Of a stretch of 64,000 bases of DNA, positions 48,742 to 60,300 are shown piece by piece (positions within the stretch are counted from its first letter, which is position 1; each line of letters starts with the position of its first letter). The translations under genes and the position numbers were made by a program. The stretch spans positions 1 through 64,000 of the forward strand of contig JAWPHD010011004.1 of the NCBI GenBank assembly GCA_037043455.1, written 5' to 3'. The notes beneath the pieces are model-generated. The model was not told the origin of the DNA and searched no databases. It saw only the letters and a list, made by a program, of their open reading frames with translations. Source of the stretch: Cyrtodaria siliqua. Its lineage: Eukaryota > Mollusca > Bivalvia > Adapedonta > Hiatellidae.

Positions 48742-50980
48742 CTACGGCATGGGGTGTTCTAGAGATCTTGCCGCCAACTTGAATTTGTCTAAGGTTGGCA
48801 GTCTGTATGTGATTGAACGGCAGTATCTTGAGACCCTCTTGTTACTTTGTATATAGGCTGGAATCGGAATAGCCACTAGGCCATATACAATTTTATAAAA
48901 AAGACATAGACGTGCATCTGACCTCTGTTGTTCGAGGGATCGCCAGCCCATCCTCTCCAGCATCTCAGTGATACTCGAGTACCTAGAAAAGTCATTTTGG
49001 GTCCATCTGGCAGCTCGGCGCTGGACCATTTCCAGCCTGTCTATATTAGATTGGACGTTAGAATCCCAGACAGAGCTGGCATACTCTAGTCGGGGGCGGA
49101 CTGGGGCTTTATAAGCACATTCCCTTACCTTAGGTGCTTTTGTCCTAAAGCCAAATAAAATTATACCCATGTTTACTGTAACATTGCTGAAAAAAATAGG
49201 GTAGGTAGGTAGGCATTTTATTTTATTTTTTGGCGAAGTTACATTTAAGGTGGCGATGAGCTTTGATGAATGGAAAAATGTCGTATTTTAAAAATTAGAA
49301 TAGATAACAATATGAAATTGTGCTTGTTTTATTGTTTCCCAAAAGGCCTAGCAACAACTGACTCTTTTCCAAACACTTGCAATTATTACAAAGTGATAAA
49401 ACAGTTTTAAATTTTTTCCGCAAGTCCGGAAGAGGGTCAGCTCCAACAGCAGCACAATGAACACATGAGTCCGATTTTATATCTGTACAACAGGTGGCCT
49501 GGAACTCTCAGCATTTACCGACCTGTTTGTGGTACTTGTCAAACAATTCAACAATCGATTCTTTATGGAGAGTGCACGCCGTAACATTGAGCGCTTCCAT
49601 GTGCTGGCGTTTCTGAAACTGTACAACCAAAACAGCACTGGGAGACGCAATTTTGTACATGTACACTGTGTACCGTAAAATTCACACGCTGTCAAAACCG
49701 CACCACAAAATTGAAAACTGCACCATGATCGCGTGAACAGCGTTCTTTTTTTTTCATTTTTTTTTTTTCAGTGAAAAAAAGGAGTCGGCTGGTTTTTCAG
49801 AGGGTCTGTCGGGTAACAGTAAACTCAGGTATAATTTTATTTAGCCTAATATTTCTTTGTAGGAAACCTAAGGTACGGTTAGCGTTTGGCGCTATCTGTC
49901 AGTTTGTAGTCGATTGTCAGATACACTGTTGTGTCGTCCGCAAAACAACCTTACTTGCGACATGATGCTTAGGGAAAGTCGTTAATATATACCAGGAACA
50001 AAATTGGACCAAGGACAGACCCTTGGGGTACACCAGATGTTACTGATATCATGTCTGAGCTTTCTCCCTCCAGTACTACTGTTTGTGTCTGACCACTCAG
50101 AAATGCTCGTATCCAGGGCAAAGTTAGACCACGGATGCCATTACTATGTAGTTTGAGGAGCAACTTCTCATGGTTTACCATGTCAAAGGCCCTGCTGAAG
50201 TAAAGTAAAATAAGATCAGTCTGCTTTACCTTTGCTGGTAGTTCTGGCTAAATCTTCCACCACCATGACTAGTTGTGTTTCACAGGACCTGCGTTTTCTG
50301 AAGCCATGCTGGAGGTCGTACATGAGGTTGTTGCTATCCATGTGCTTGACCAGATTCAAAGCTACAATATGTTCTAGGACCTTGTACAGGATGCACGTGA
50401 GAGATATGGGACGGTAGATTGCCGCAAGAGACTTTTCACCTTTCTTGAGGAGAGGCGCTACATTTGCCATTCCTGTGGTACATGGCCTGTTTCTAGGGAC
50501 AAATTGAAAATTACCTGCAGGATGTGCGATATTTGCTCTCGTAGTTCCTGGAGAACTAGAGGTTTAATTCTGTCTGGCCCGGCTGCCTTGTTTGGGTTAA
50601 GATCCTTAAGGAGTTTGAGAATACCTGTAGTGCTTATGTCTATGTCTGGCATGATTGTTGTTTTATTTGGTAGTGAGGGTGGTAATGTTGGTATTTCGAT
50701 GTGAGTTTTATCAATGTGGTTTTGGATGCTAACTTGGCATAGTTGACTGAGGCTGATTGGGGTTTAGGAGTGAAAACAGATTGAAATTGTGAGTTTAGAA
50801 TGTTTGCTTTCCCAGTTGTGTCTGTGATTAGTTTACCTTCAGATTGTAGAGGGGGGTGCCTTGGTTGTCTTGACGAGCATTTTCCAGAAAGGAGAACATT
50901 TTTTTGGAAGTTACCTTTGGTTCTTCATCCTCCTGGTTTACACCAATGATATCTTCCAAGTATGATTTACTCATATATTC
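48742..50980 (-). pseudogene. broken non-LTR retrotransposon (CR1/Jockey-like LINE)
   Basis: Minus-strand pieces in three frames give, in order: an EDIIGVNQEDEEPKVTSKKM linker (near 50970), a DLNPNKAAGPDRI segment, IYRPISLT...[35 protein letters not shown] (50000), a GCFADDTTVYLTI catalytic box (about 49930) and an RPRLEYASSVWD...WRSLEQQRSDARL C-terminus (48742-49170). Stops and frameshifts separate them, and a DNA element splits the last two. The endonuclease domain is not present; a dead 5'-truncated copy. Confidence 0.88.
49147..49850. mobile_element. non-autonomous DNA element inside the LINE
   Basis: AAATAAAATTATACCCATGT and the following TTACTGTAAC at the left recur inverted at 49817-49846 (GTAACAGTAAACTCAGGTAT...). 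It separates the polymerase FADD box from the C-terminal domain of the same LINE copy. Possible GGCT target duplication. Confidence 0.7.
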
Positions 50981-51160
50981 AAAACGAATGAGGAATGAGG
51001 AACACGTTCAGATTAAAAGTATTTTTAAATAGTGTATGCTTCCAAAATGGATCTGAATCCATTTAATACATTTTAAAAGAAACATCCATTCTGATTACAT
51101 GAACACTGTATTCATAATTTGATAGAGCATGATGTATCATCCAAAAAACTGACCAATCAG
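50968..51160. repeat. left half of a segment duplicated near 59090
   Basis: GTATTTTTAAATAGTGTATGC, CTTCCAAAATGGAT, CATTTTAAAA and ACACTGTAT match 59090-59275 in order. Confidence 0.65.
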
Positions 51161-51829
51161 TGACCAGAAATAAGACATAATAATACATTCTGGTAGGTGA
51201 TAAATTCGGTCTTTATCCCTGATGTTCAACCAAGTTTACTTAAATGAAGGTATTTACAGTGTGATTATTTTGAAACCCTGCATATTTCATACACACTTTT
51301 ATTTAAATTGATTCAAACTATGCATAATTCTCCCATCGGCAACCACGTTGGTTAACTTTGGGTTACCAATAGTTACATTTGGTACCAACGAGGCCACTGA
51401 TACTATCTCAGGTGTAGAGATGCGGGAAGCTTGGTTACCAATGTTCTAAGTCGCGGGAAGATTGGTAACAAAAGTTATGATGGGTCCAGGGTCATGTTCC
51501 CCCAACGTTTTTTTGTAAAATTTAGCTATGTAATAGTGCATTTTGGCATATATCTGACAGAACATTGTGTGATATTTGAACAAATTTGATATTAAATTAA
51601 CATTTGACAAAGTTGAATTTCCTACGCTACAAAATAAAATAAGAAACACGTGTTGACCATTAACCCCCACCTCCCCTCCGGCTTCAGATTTTATTGCATT
51701 TTTAGACTTTCCTTTTTTTCATAGGCCCGGGCCTATATGGCCTGATAGTAGCTACGCCGATGGTTACCGAGAGTGCTTTCGGTAACCAATGGGAGAACCC
51801 TGAACGCACCCATTATTAAACTCGTGCTT
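51161..51829. other. spacer, nothing recognised
   Basis: AT-rich. No gene supported. It separates two blocks that are contiguous in the 59-kb copy, so it may be an insertion. Confidence 0.4.
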
Positions 51830-51975
51830 AGAACACTTTTCACCATGTAAATATGGAATAAACTATTCTACAGGACAATACATACAAATATGATACTCAC
51901 GATTTTTAAAAGTTTAAGATTATTTGTGGTAAGTTGACGAGTAAAGATTCTGAGACTCACAATTTTAGAAAACCG
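51830..51975. repeat. right half of a segment duplicated near 59320
   Basis: AATATGGAATAAACTATTCT, GGACAATACATACA and TGATACTCACGATTTTT match 59320-59440. Confidence 0.65.
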
Positions 51976-52110
51976 AGGGTTTTTGTAAAAAAAAGGTATA
52001 GTAAAATACTTGAATACTCAGCTTATCTCTGGAGTAGTCAGTGATGATAGCTTGTCTCTGATGTCATTCACATATAAAAGGATAATGAGAGGGCGAGTAA
52101 CAGAATACCG

Positions 52111-53879
52111 TGTTACCTATATGTTTACAAATCTTGATGAGAAACTGTCGCATTTAGAACCATCACAGAGACATGAGCTGAAACAAAAAATTAATACATG
52201 AATATGAGCACTTATTTTCGGAGGTTCCAACACAAACTGACAAAATTTACCATGATGTCGATGTTGGAAATTCTACTCCAATTAAACAGCACAATATCTC
52301 AAAGAAGAAATTCAGTACTTATTGGACAATGATTTCATTGACCCAAGTAAAAGTGAGTTCACCATGTATTTTTGTGGCGAAACCAGATAGTACATTATGG
52401 ATGTGTACTGACTATAGAAAAGTCAGCAGTGTCGCAAAAACTGATTCATTTCCAATTCCAAGAATTGATGACAGTATTGACAAAATTGGAAATGCAAAAT
52501 ATTTTACAAAATTGGTATTTAAAAGGATTTTGGCAAGTTCCTCTCACAGAAAGTTTCAATATAAAGTTATGCCATTTGGAATGAAAAAATTTCCAGCAAC
52601 GTTTCAACGTCTCATCAATAAGTTAATCCCCGGTTTAGATGGATGTGACACGTTCAACGATGATGCGATCATTTACAACAACACATGGGAAGACGATTTA
52701 CAGACCATTAGAAGTTTCTTCGATTGTCTTACTGATGCGAATTTGACCGTCATCCTGTACAAAAGTGAATTTTGTAGCGCAGTTGTATTGAGGCTAAGGC
52801 CTAAAAAAAAAAATTGTGTGGTTCGGGTCACCCGACCCTACATACGAATACCCGCCGACCCTGACGTTTTTTTGGTCCATTTCGAAAAAAAATAAATAAA
52901 AAAATAATTAATAATAATTCAGTGCATCTTCTTTGCGTTCATAAAAAACAATCCTTAACAAAAAAAAAAAAAAAAAAAATCCGACCTACCCTACCTACCA
53001 ATTTTGAACATGTTACCAGAACCTCACTATTTTTTTTTTTAGGCCTAAGGTCAAGGCTATTTCTGAGTTTCCTGTACCGACTTGTAAAAAGCAACTGATG
53101 TGTTTTCTCGGCATGGCTGGTTATTATAGAAAATTTTTGTCATAACTTTTCAGTCATTGCTAAACCTTCGACAAATTTATTGAGTAAAAGAAATTTATTA
53201 ATTTGTTTGGACCGAAAAATGCCAACAGTCATTTGACAAATTAAAAGCCATACTGATGAGTGCACCAGTGCTTTCTGCACTAAATTTCGAATTTAAATTA
53301 AAGTAAACAGTTGATGCTAGCCACATTGGTGCTGGAGCAGTTCTGCAAGAAGACACAATGCTGTTGATCATCCAGTTTGTTACTTTTCGAAAAAGTTCAA
53401 CAAGCATCAGAAAACTTATTCAACTATTGATAAAGAGTGTCTTTCACTCATTTTGGCATTACAACATTTTGAAGTGTATTTAACTTTATCTATTTTGCCA
53501 ATAGTTGTCTTCAGTGATCACAATCCACTCATATTCATAAATAAAATGAAAGACAAAAATCAAAGATTGATGAGGTGGAGTTTGATGTTGCAAGAGTAGG
53601 TATGATATGGAGATAAAACCTGTCGGAGGGAAAGATAATTTAATTGCATATTGGCTATCTCGTGTTTAAGATACTTGTGTATATTTAAACAAGTGTAATT
53701 TAATATATGTGTTAACCCTTGTTGATTTTGAAAATAAAAAAAACATGTCATGTTGTAATATATGTTTTGACATATATGTGTTGAAATTGAAATATTATTG
53801 CATTATTGCATTGCTTATTACATGCCATTCAAAAGAATGCTTTATTACATAAATCATTCTCTTTCTTTAAGGGGGAAGG
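52111..53879 (+). pseudogene. defective Ty3/gypsy-type retrotransposon fragment
   Basis: Plus-strand pieces encode part of a pol polyprotein. The reverse transcriptase reaches from about 52340 to 52785 with MCTDYRK, SFPIPRIDD, YKVMPFGMK and a degenerate catalytic box (FNDD). After an inserted element, the RNase H region follows (53050-53670) with several stops and frame changes. Gag, protease, most of the 5' LTR and the integrase are missing. A purine tract AAGGGGGAAGG (53869-53879) precedes a likely 3' LTR start. Inactive. Confidence 0.85.
52800..53044. mobile_element. small A/T-ended MITE inside the gypsy fragment
   Basis: Ends CCTAAAAAAAAA and TTTTTTTTTAGG, with CTAAGG duplicated on both sides (52794-52799 and 53045-53050). 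The interior holds GGGTCACCCGACC and ACCTACCCTACCTACC. No frame. Confidence 0.75.
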
Positions 53880-54248
53880 TGTTACCTATATGTTTACATG
53901 TATTGTTGCATGTGGTTCGGAGTGTACATTCATTGTTCATTGTTGCTACACAGAGTCTGTCTCTTTTAGTCTGAGTCAGAGTTTATCTACACAGGGTCTG
54001 TCTCTTTGTGTCTTAGTCTGAGTTTATCTACACATAGTCTGTCTTTTTAATCTGAGTCAGAGTTTATCTACACAGAGTCTGTGTCTTTTAGTCTGAGTCT
54101 GAGTTTATCTACACAGAGTCTGTGTCTTTTAGTCTGAGTCAGAGTTTATCTATACACAGTCTGTCTCTTAGTTCGAGTCTGAGTTTATCTACACAGAGTC
54201 TGTCTCTTTTAGTCTGAGTCTGAGTTTATCTACACAGAGTCTCTTTTC
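53880..54248 (+). repeat. presumed 3' LTR start and ~43-bp minisatellite
   Basis: Begins TGTTACCTATATGTTTACA right after the purine tract. From about 53946, CTACACAGAGTCTGTCTCTT and AGTCTGAGTCAGAGTTTAT repeat some seven times up to the splice acceptor of the next exon. The LTR's right end cannot be placed. Confidence 0.6.
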
Positions 54249-54250
54249 AG

Positions 54251-54337
54251 GGGCAAGAAGTGTCTGGAACAACATGTTTGCTGGTTTAACTGGCTGGTTT
54301 TCTTCCAGTGTGAGTAGTAGAAAAAAGAAACTCTGGC
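54251..54337 (+). CDS. unidentified gene, exon 1 of those visible
   Basis: 87 bp. Two bases complete an upstream codon, then ARSVWNNMFAGLTGWFSSSV and SSRKKKLW, leaving one base. The acceptor is CTCTTTTCAG and the donor GTAAGT. Its acceptor abuts the 43-bp minisatellite. Confidence 0.78.
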
Positions 54338-57300
54338 GTAAGTACAATTGTAATCTACATGCTAAAAAAGTAGTAAATTCAGTCCCACAAAATGGTACTT
54401 TTTTTCTTGAACACATCTTGATTCTATTTAGTAAATATTCAATAATGGTATTTGTTTAATGTTTGTCAACGTAATTATTTTGTGTTTTATAAGGTAAAAG
54501 TTATGGCTACCGTAATGCATGTTTAAAGTTAAATCGTGCAACCTGTTTTCTCACTTACCTGCTATTCCAGGGGACAATGGTGGGAAGGAAGCTCCTGTGG
54601 ATGAGGCACAGTTTGTCTTCAGTCAGGATGCTGCCAGCCAAGATACTGAGAGGTATGAAAATGGGCGAAGTTTTAATACAGTTTACCATTTTTCCCTTAA
54701 TAGAAGCACGCCCCCTCCACATACATACCCACTTCTGCCCAACACCTTTTTTTTTAAAATATATTTTTGATCGTTTGTATGAAAAAATCAATGAAAAAAA
54801 TAAAAATTGAATATATATTCAATCTTTTGTATTTTATAATCCTAATGAAAAAAGGATCAAGACAAAGTGAGCTATTGCAATCATTTTTCGTCCGTCGTCT
54901 GTCCATCGACAATAATTATTGTAAACGACATCTCGTGTCAATTTTGACCAAACTTCACATGCATGATCTTTATGTCAGTGTTTTTTCAAATTTGTTAAAA
55001 TTAGGTCCATCCAAGATGGCAGCCATTATCATAAAAGGTGGAAACCTTAACAAATCTTCTTCTCATAAACGGCTGAACAGTTTTTGGCAGTTTTTCTTAA
55101 TTAATAAATGCCAACACCTAGGCTATAAAATTTATTCAAATGAAGTCTCAGGGATCAAAAAGATTACATGAGCTTATGTTCCTCTATTGAGTTTGTTCAA
55201 ATGATGACCCTCTGGTCAAATCTGGCCCCACCCCTGGGGCCTCAGTTTTATATTCTAAAGTTATAAAGGAGAATCTTTAAACAATTCTTTTTCGCTGAAA
55301 CTACAGGAGCCAGAGGTTTAATATTTTGCTTTTACTATAAGCTTATGGTCCTCTACCAAGTTTGTTCAAATGACAACCCTGGGTTCAAACATAGACTTAT
55401 ATAGGGGATAACTTAAAGGGGATAACTCTTCTCTGAAACCACAAGGTATAGAGCTCTCGTATATTGCATGTACAGCATAAGGCTATGGTCCTTTACCAAG
55501 TTTGTTCAGATGGTGATCCTGGGATCAAATCTGGCCCCACCCCAGGGATGACAGTTTTACATAGAGTTATATAAGAGAATCTTTAAAAAAACCATTTCTC
55601 TTCTGGAACTACAAGAGCCAGATGTTTAATTTTATTCATTTAGCATTTATAAGCTTATGGTCGTCTACCATGTTTGTTCAAATGGTGATCCTGGGGGTCA
55701 AATCTTGCCCGCCACAGAGTCACAGTTTTACATAGAATTATATAGGAGAATCTTCAAATTTGCTTCTGTGAAACTACAAGAGCTTAAATTGAGGTCTAAA
55801 ATTTTGCAACACTGGGGTCAAATTGGCCTGCCCCAGAGGGTTACATGTTTTATATGAAAAAGTTGCACAACCATTTAGTTCTACCAAATGACCTCCCATT
55901 TCAAAATCACTTACTGAATGCATCATGGGATTTACTTTTGGGGCTCACTTATTTTGGGCCACTCCCAGGATTTTTTTCTCCAAAAGGTCCGATATTTTGC
56001 ATACAGCATTATGTTATGGTGCTACTAAAGTTGTACTAATAGTAACACTGTAAATACTGACCAGGCGTCAGATGATGTTATATAGCAATTTACAAAACCT
56101 TCTTCTGTAAATAAAATAACTACCTTATTCCAGTAGAGCATCCACATGCCATCTGGAGCCTCTTGTTATTACTTGGATTTTCTCAAACATTTTCGAATGG
56201 ATTGTTCCGAAACTTTATATGCACAAAACAACTGTTGACCTTATGCCCCCTCTACATCACATATTGTTGATTGCCTAATTTGTTATAGAATTATGGACCT
56301 TCGTTTTACTTAAATATGAAATAAGCTGGAGGTATTCCTCACCTTCATTGAAGTTCTGGCCTCTTCTACCTACCTCAACTGATATTTACACTTAGAATAA
56401 TCTTGCACCAGAATAGTCTTGCATCAAGACCTCCATAAACCTAATCTTTAACTCTACACTGTGTCAGGTGAGCGCTTTGAGGCCCCTGGGCCTCTTGTTT
56501 TTTTATAAATTTTATAAGAGTGCCCCCTTTGCATGTTGCATTAACACAGATGATCTCTTCATATATGTGCATTTTAATTTAAAGAAACTAACCTGCCAAA
56601 TAATGGCACAATAACAAAACCGTTTATCAAAATTCTATCCAGGTGTTCAGGTCATATAATTATGTATGTGCTGATAAAAACTAGGGTTTTAGTCACAAGT
56701 TCTTAAAATACCCTAGACATGAAAGTCATGGCTGTTATGGTAGTATGTACCTGCCATAGATCCATGATTCCTTGTGTTATAATTATCAGTTTGACCCCGT
56801 ACCAACCCCATTACGCACTTTTCCGAGGAGGTTTCTGACGACATCAGGCAATGCCAGCATAAACAACTGCCGTATTTCAATAGAGAACAAACCTTAAATA
56901 CCACACGTGCATGCATAAATCTCACCAAAGAGAAGAATGAAATGCCGATATATTAGGTTTTCGTAAGCCACAGTTAATTTCAGAAATGGTCATTGCTTAC
57001 GTTCGAAATAAGCTCGTTCTCGTGTGAAGTCTTGTTCCGTATTTGCGACCTTAACCCCGCCCTACTCGCACACCTGACACTTTCCGGTTAACATTCTTTT
57101 TATGCTGCCCATAAAATTGCCGCTTTGTCCATCCGTCCGTCCGTCACACTTTCTTGTCATGAGCATATTTTTCAAAACTACTGATGGGACTGTAATGAAA
57201 CTTCACACAATGATAGAGTGTAACAATGCAAAAATCCACTCTGTCATCATTCAAATTAGAGTTTTTCCCTTTGTAATTTATACTTACAATTTTTTGTCCG

Positions 57301-60300
57301 GAGCATATCTTCAAAACTACTAAGGGACGGCAATGAAACTTCACACAGTGATAGAGGACAATGAGAGGAAATGCAGATTGAAAAAACTAAAAAACTCTAT
57401 CATCATTCAAATGAGAGTTATTGCCCTTTGTAATTTTATACTTAGATTTTTTATCTGGAGCATAAACTTCTAATGGAACGGCAAATCGAAAAACTGCTGG
57501 GTGATACAAGGCCATAAGATAAGTTGAGGATACATTTCGGAGAGCATCCAGCGGTTCTACCGATTTTCTTGTTTGTATCAGTTGTGGGCGGGTTTAAGTT
57601 TCCAAATACGGAATGATATGGAACAAAACAGTGTGAGATATTTGGAAAGGTAAACATTCCAGAAAAAAAAGTCGACATCTGTACAAAAAATGCCTAGATC
57701 AACGAGATATTCTTCTTTTTGGTGAGTTTTATGCATGCACGCATGGTATTTAAGGTTTACTCTATTGAAATAAGGCGATTGTTTACGCAGGCATTGCTTG
57801 GTTTCTTCAGAAAAAAGTATGAAAGGAGAAATTTGGGTATCGTCGAACACGATAAATACAAAAAATATTGCAGTCTCTGTTTGGTGGAAAGTGCTTGCTA
57901 CCGTTCATGCCCTCTATCGCTGGGTTGAGCGGAACTCAATATTTAAAATGCCAATACGTGTAGTGCAGAAATTTGAGTCATGCCGAAGATGGTATGCATA
58001 TGACGGTGAACATTGAACCTTTAATGCGGTATTTTCACACAATTCCATATGCCAGTGGCATATGGTCCCAGTTTCTAACAAAACACTTTGCCCTAAACGA
58101 GAAAACAATAGGCGAAATAAACAAAGTGGAATTTAGCTGGGAGCAGAGGTTATGAAGCTTGCATATCACAGGTAACAGTCAAAAGACTAAATTAAAAAGC
58201 AGGCAACATAACCTAAATAAAGGGTGATTAAACAATACTCAAAACCTTTAACATGTTTAAATGCTGGAGTAGTGGAACCACCTATTCGAAATTCAAGTAA
58301 GAAACCAAAAGTATTTGAGAATGTACCACTGATATCTGCAATTATTGGGCTCAGTGATCTCCAAAGAAACCTCCCTTGATGGGGTCGACCCTGATATCTA
58401 CCTATTCTATAAAGGATGGCATATAATATATATACCTCGGCAGTAAGTTTAGAAACGGTGTACATAATTATGTTGTAAACAAATTGGCTATTGTTGGCGG
58501 GATAGAGATTTTAAAACAGTTAACAACTAAAACAGTGGCCTTTTATAGAGGGTGGTCTCTTAATACAGGTGGATGGTCTTTCAAGCTGGTTTGACTTCTG
58601 TTTCTTCCTACAGGATATTTGAGAGCGACGCTTACTTGGATGAACATCTAGCTGTATTCCATGCCAACTATATCAATGAATGTGTCAAACAAAAAGATGT
58701 GAAGAAAGGCATCCTGGGAAAGTACTTCCTTCCTCCTAGTGATGTACAAGCGAGTAAGGCCCTTATATTTTTAACTTTCTTGCCTTTCACTGCTGTGAGT
58801 TTCGAAGCCCACCGCGCTCAAAAATTTGTCATCTTCAAGGATAGTTCTAGTTTGTAATCGGCTCACATCTGTGTGATCTAAAATCTCTTGTGTTATGTTT
58901 CCCTGTTTTTTAACGAAACAATTCAGATAAGGTCTTTCTTAAGCATTAGTGAGCTCAAGTAATTTTAGCAAAATTAATTCGCCACTAATGAGATTTGATG
59001 CTTAGCGTGTTACCTATTGAGTTATAATTTTGATCGTTAGAAGCAAATATAACATGGACAGAGCTGAAGGTAATTTTTGACTGCAATGAGGATTTACTCA
59101 TCAGATTCAATATGAATGAGTAACAAGTAACACGTTCAGAGTAAAAAAACATTTTTAAATAGTTCATGCTTCCAAAATGGATGTGTATCCATTTAACATG
59201 TTTAATACATTTTAAAACAAACAACCATTCTGAATAAATGGATGTTAAATAAAACGAAACACTGTATGACCTTTGTTCTTAATATTAGACCCATGCTTAT
59301 ATAGAACATGTTACATCATGTAAAAATGGAATAAACTGTTCCGCAGGACAATACATACACATATAATACTCATGATTGTTTAAAAGTTTCACTATTTGTA
59401 GCATTAAGTTGATGGTCAGGATACTCATAATTTAAAAAAAAAAGTGTAAATAAAATTAGTATGAATACAATTCCCAAAATGTACTTTCAGTTGCCAGAAA
59501 ACAGATGCAGTACCGCTGGGACTTCGATGGTAACACGTCAGATGGACATTCCGAGCACACTGATGTAAGCATACTGCAGAGATGGAAGGTTTCTGAAAGA
59601 AGCTGAATCATCTTTTAAGTTTATAACTTCAGTATACAAATTTTTCTACGGTTACAAGTTTTAAATGTAACGAGAAAGGAAGCAAAACAAGCAACACAAA
59701 AATATTAACAAATTTATTTACATAAAATATTTACTTCCAGTTTTTCATTAATGTCCAATTTTATTAATTAAGTACAAATACAATTATCCAATGTTCCTTT
59801 AATTTACATTAGAAAGTGTCTCTTCAATCCAAAACAGTAAGTGTCTCTTTAATCCAAAACAGTGTCTCTTTAATCCAAAACAGTTAGAGTGTCTTTAATA
59901 CAAATTAATTTCCAATATTTTCGGTTGAGTCCAAATATCCAATAATTATTTCACTGTTATTTTGAATGAGCACAATAATAAGTAAATCCTCTCACAAATA
60001 TATTTTATGTTTTTAAAGCATTCAGTTCAAAATTAACGTTTTACTGAATACTAATCTTCCGAACTGAACTGCTGAGCTTACCTATAAGCGTTTATTTATC
60101 CTCGCTGTATTGCACTAAGCATTTTAGCGAGCAGACCTAGGTTTAAAGTCTCATCTGAAGGACTGGTAAGGTAGGAAATACTTTTGAAATATTTCAATAA
60201 TTAACCCAAATTCGGTCCTGGCTGGGATTGAACGCGCGATCCCTGGGTTACTAAGCCGCAATGCTAACCATTACACCACGGCGCTACCTGAACTGCTGAG

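Noticed and set aside
48742..50704. LINE frames as a host gene
   Set aside because: Motif order is that of a non-LTR reverse transcriptase, with frameshifts and a nested element; a dead transposon.
54767..55171. 134-codon plus-strand frame between exons of the unidentified gene
   Set aside because: It spans the head and first units of a dispersed repeat and has no splice or phase relation to the exons.
60195..60292. A tRNA gene
   Set aside because: tRNA promoter boxes only; the ends do not form an acceptor stem.
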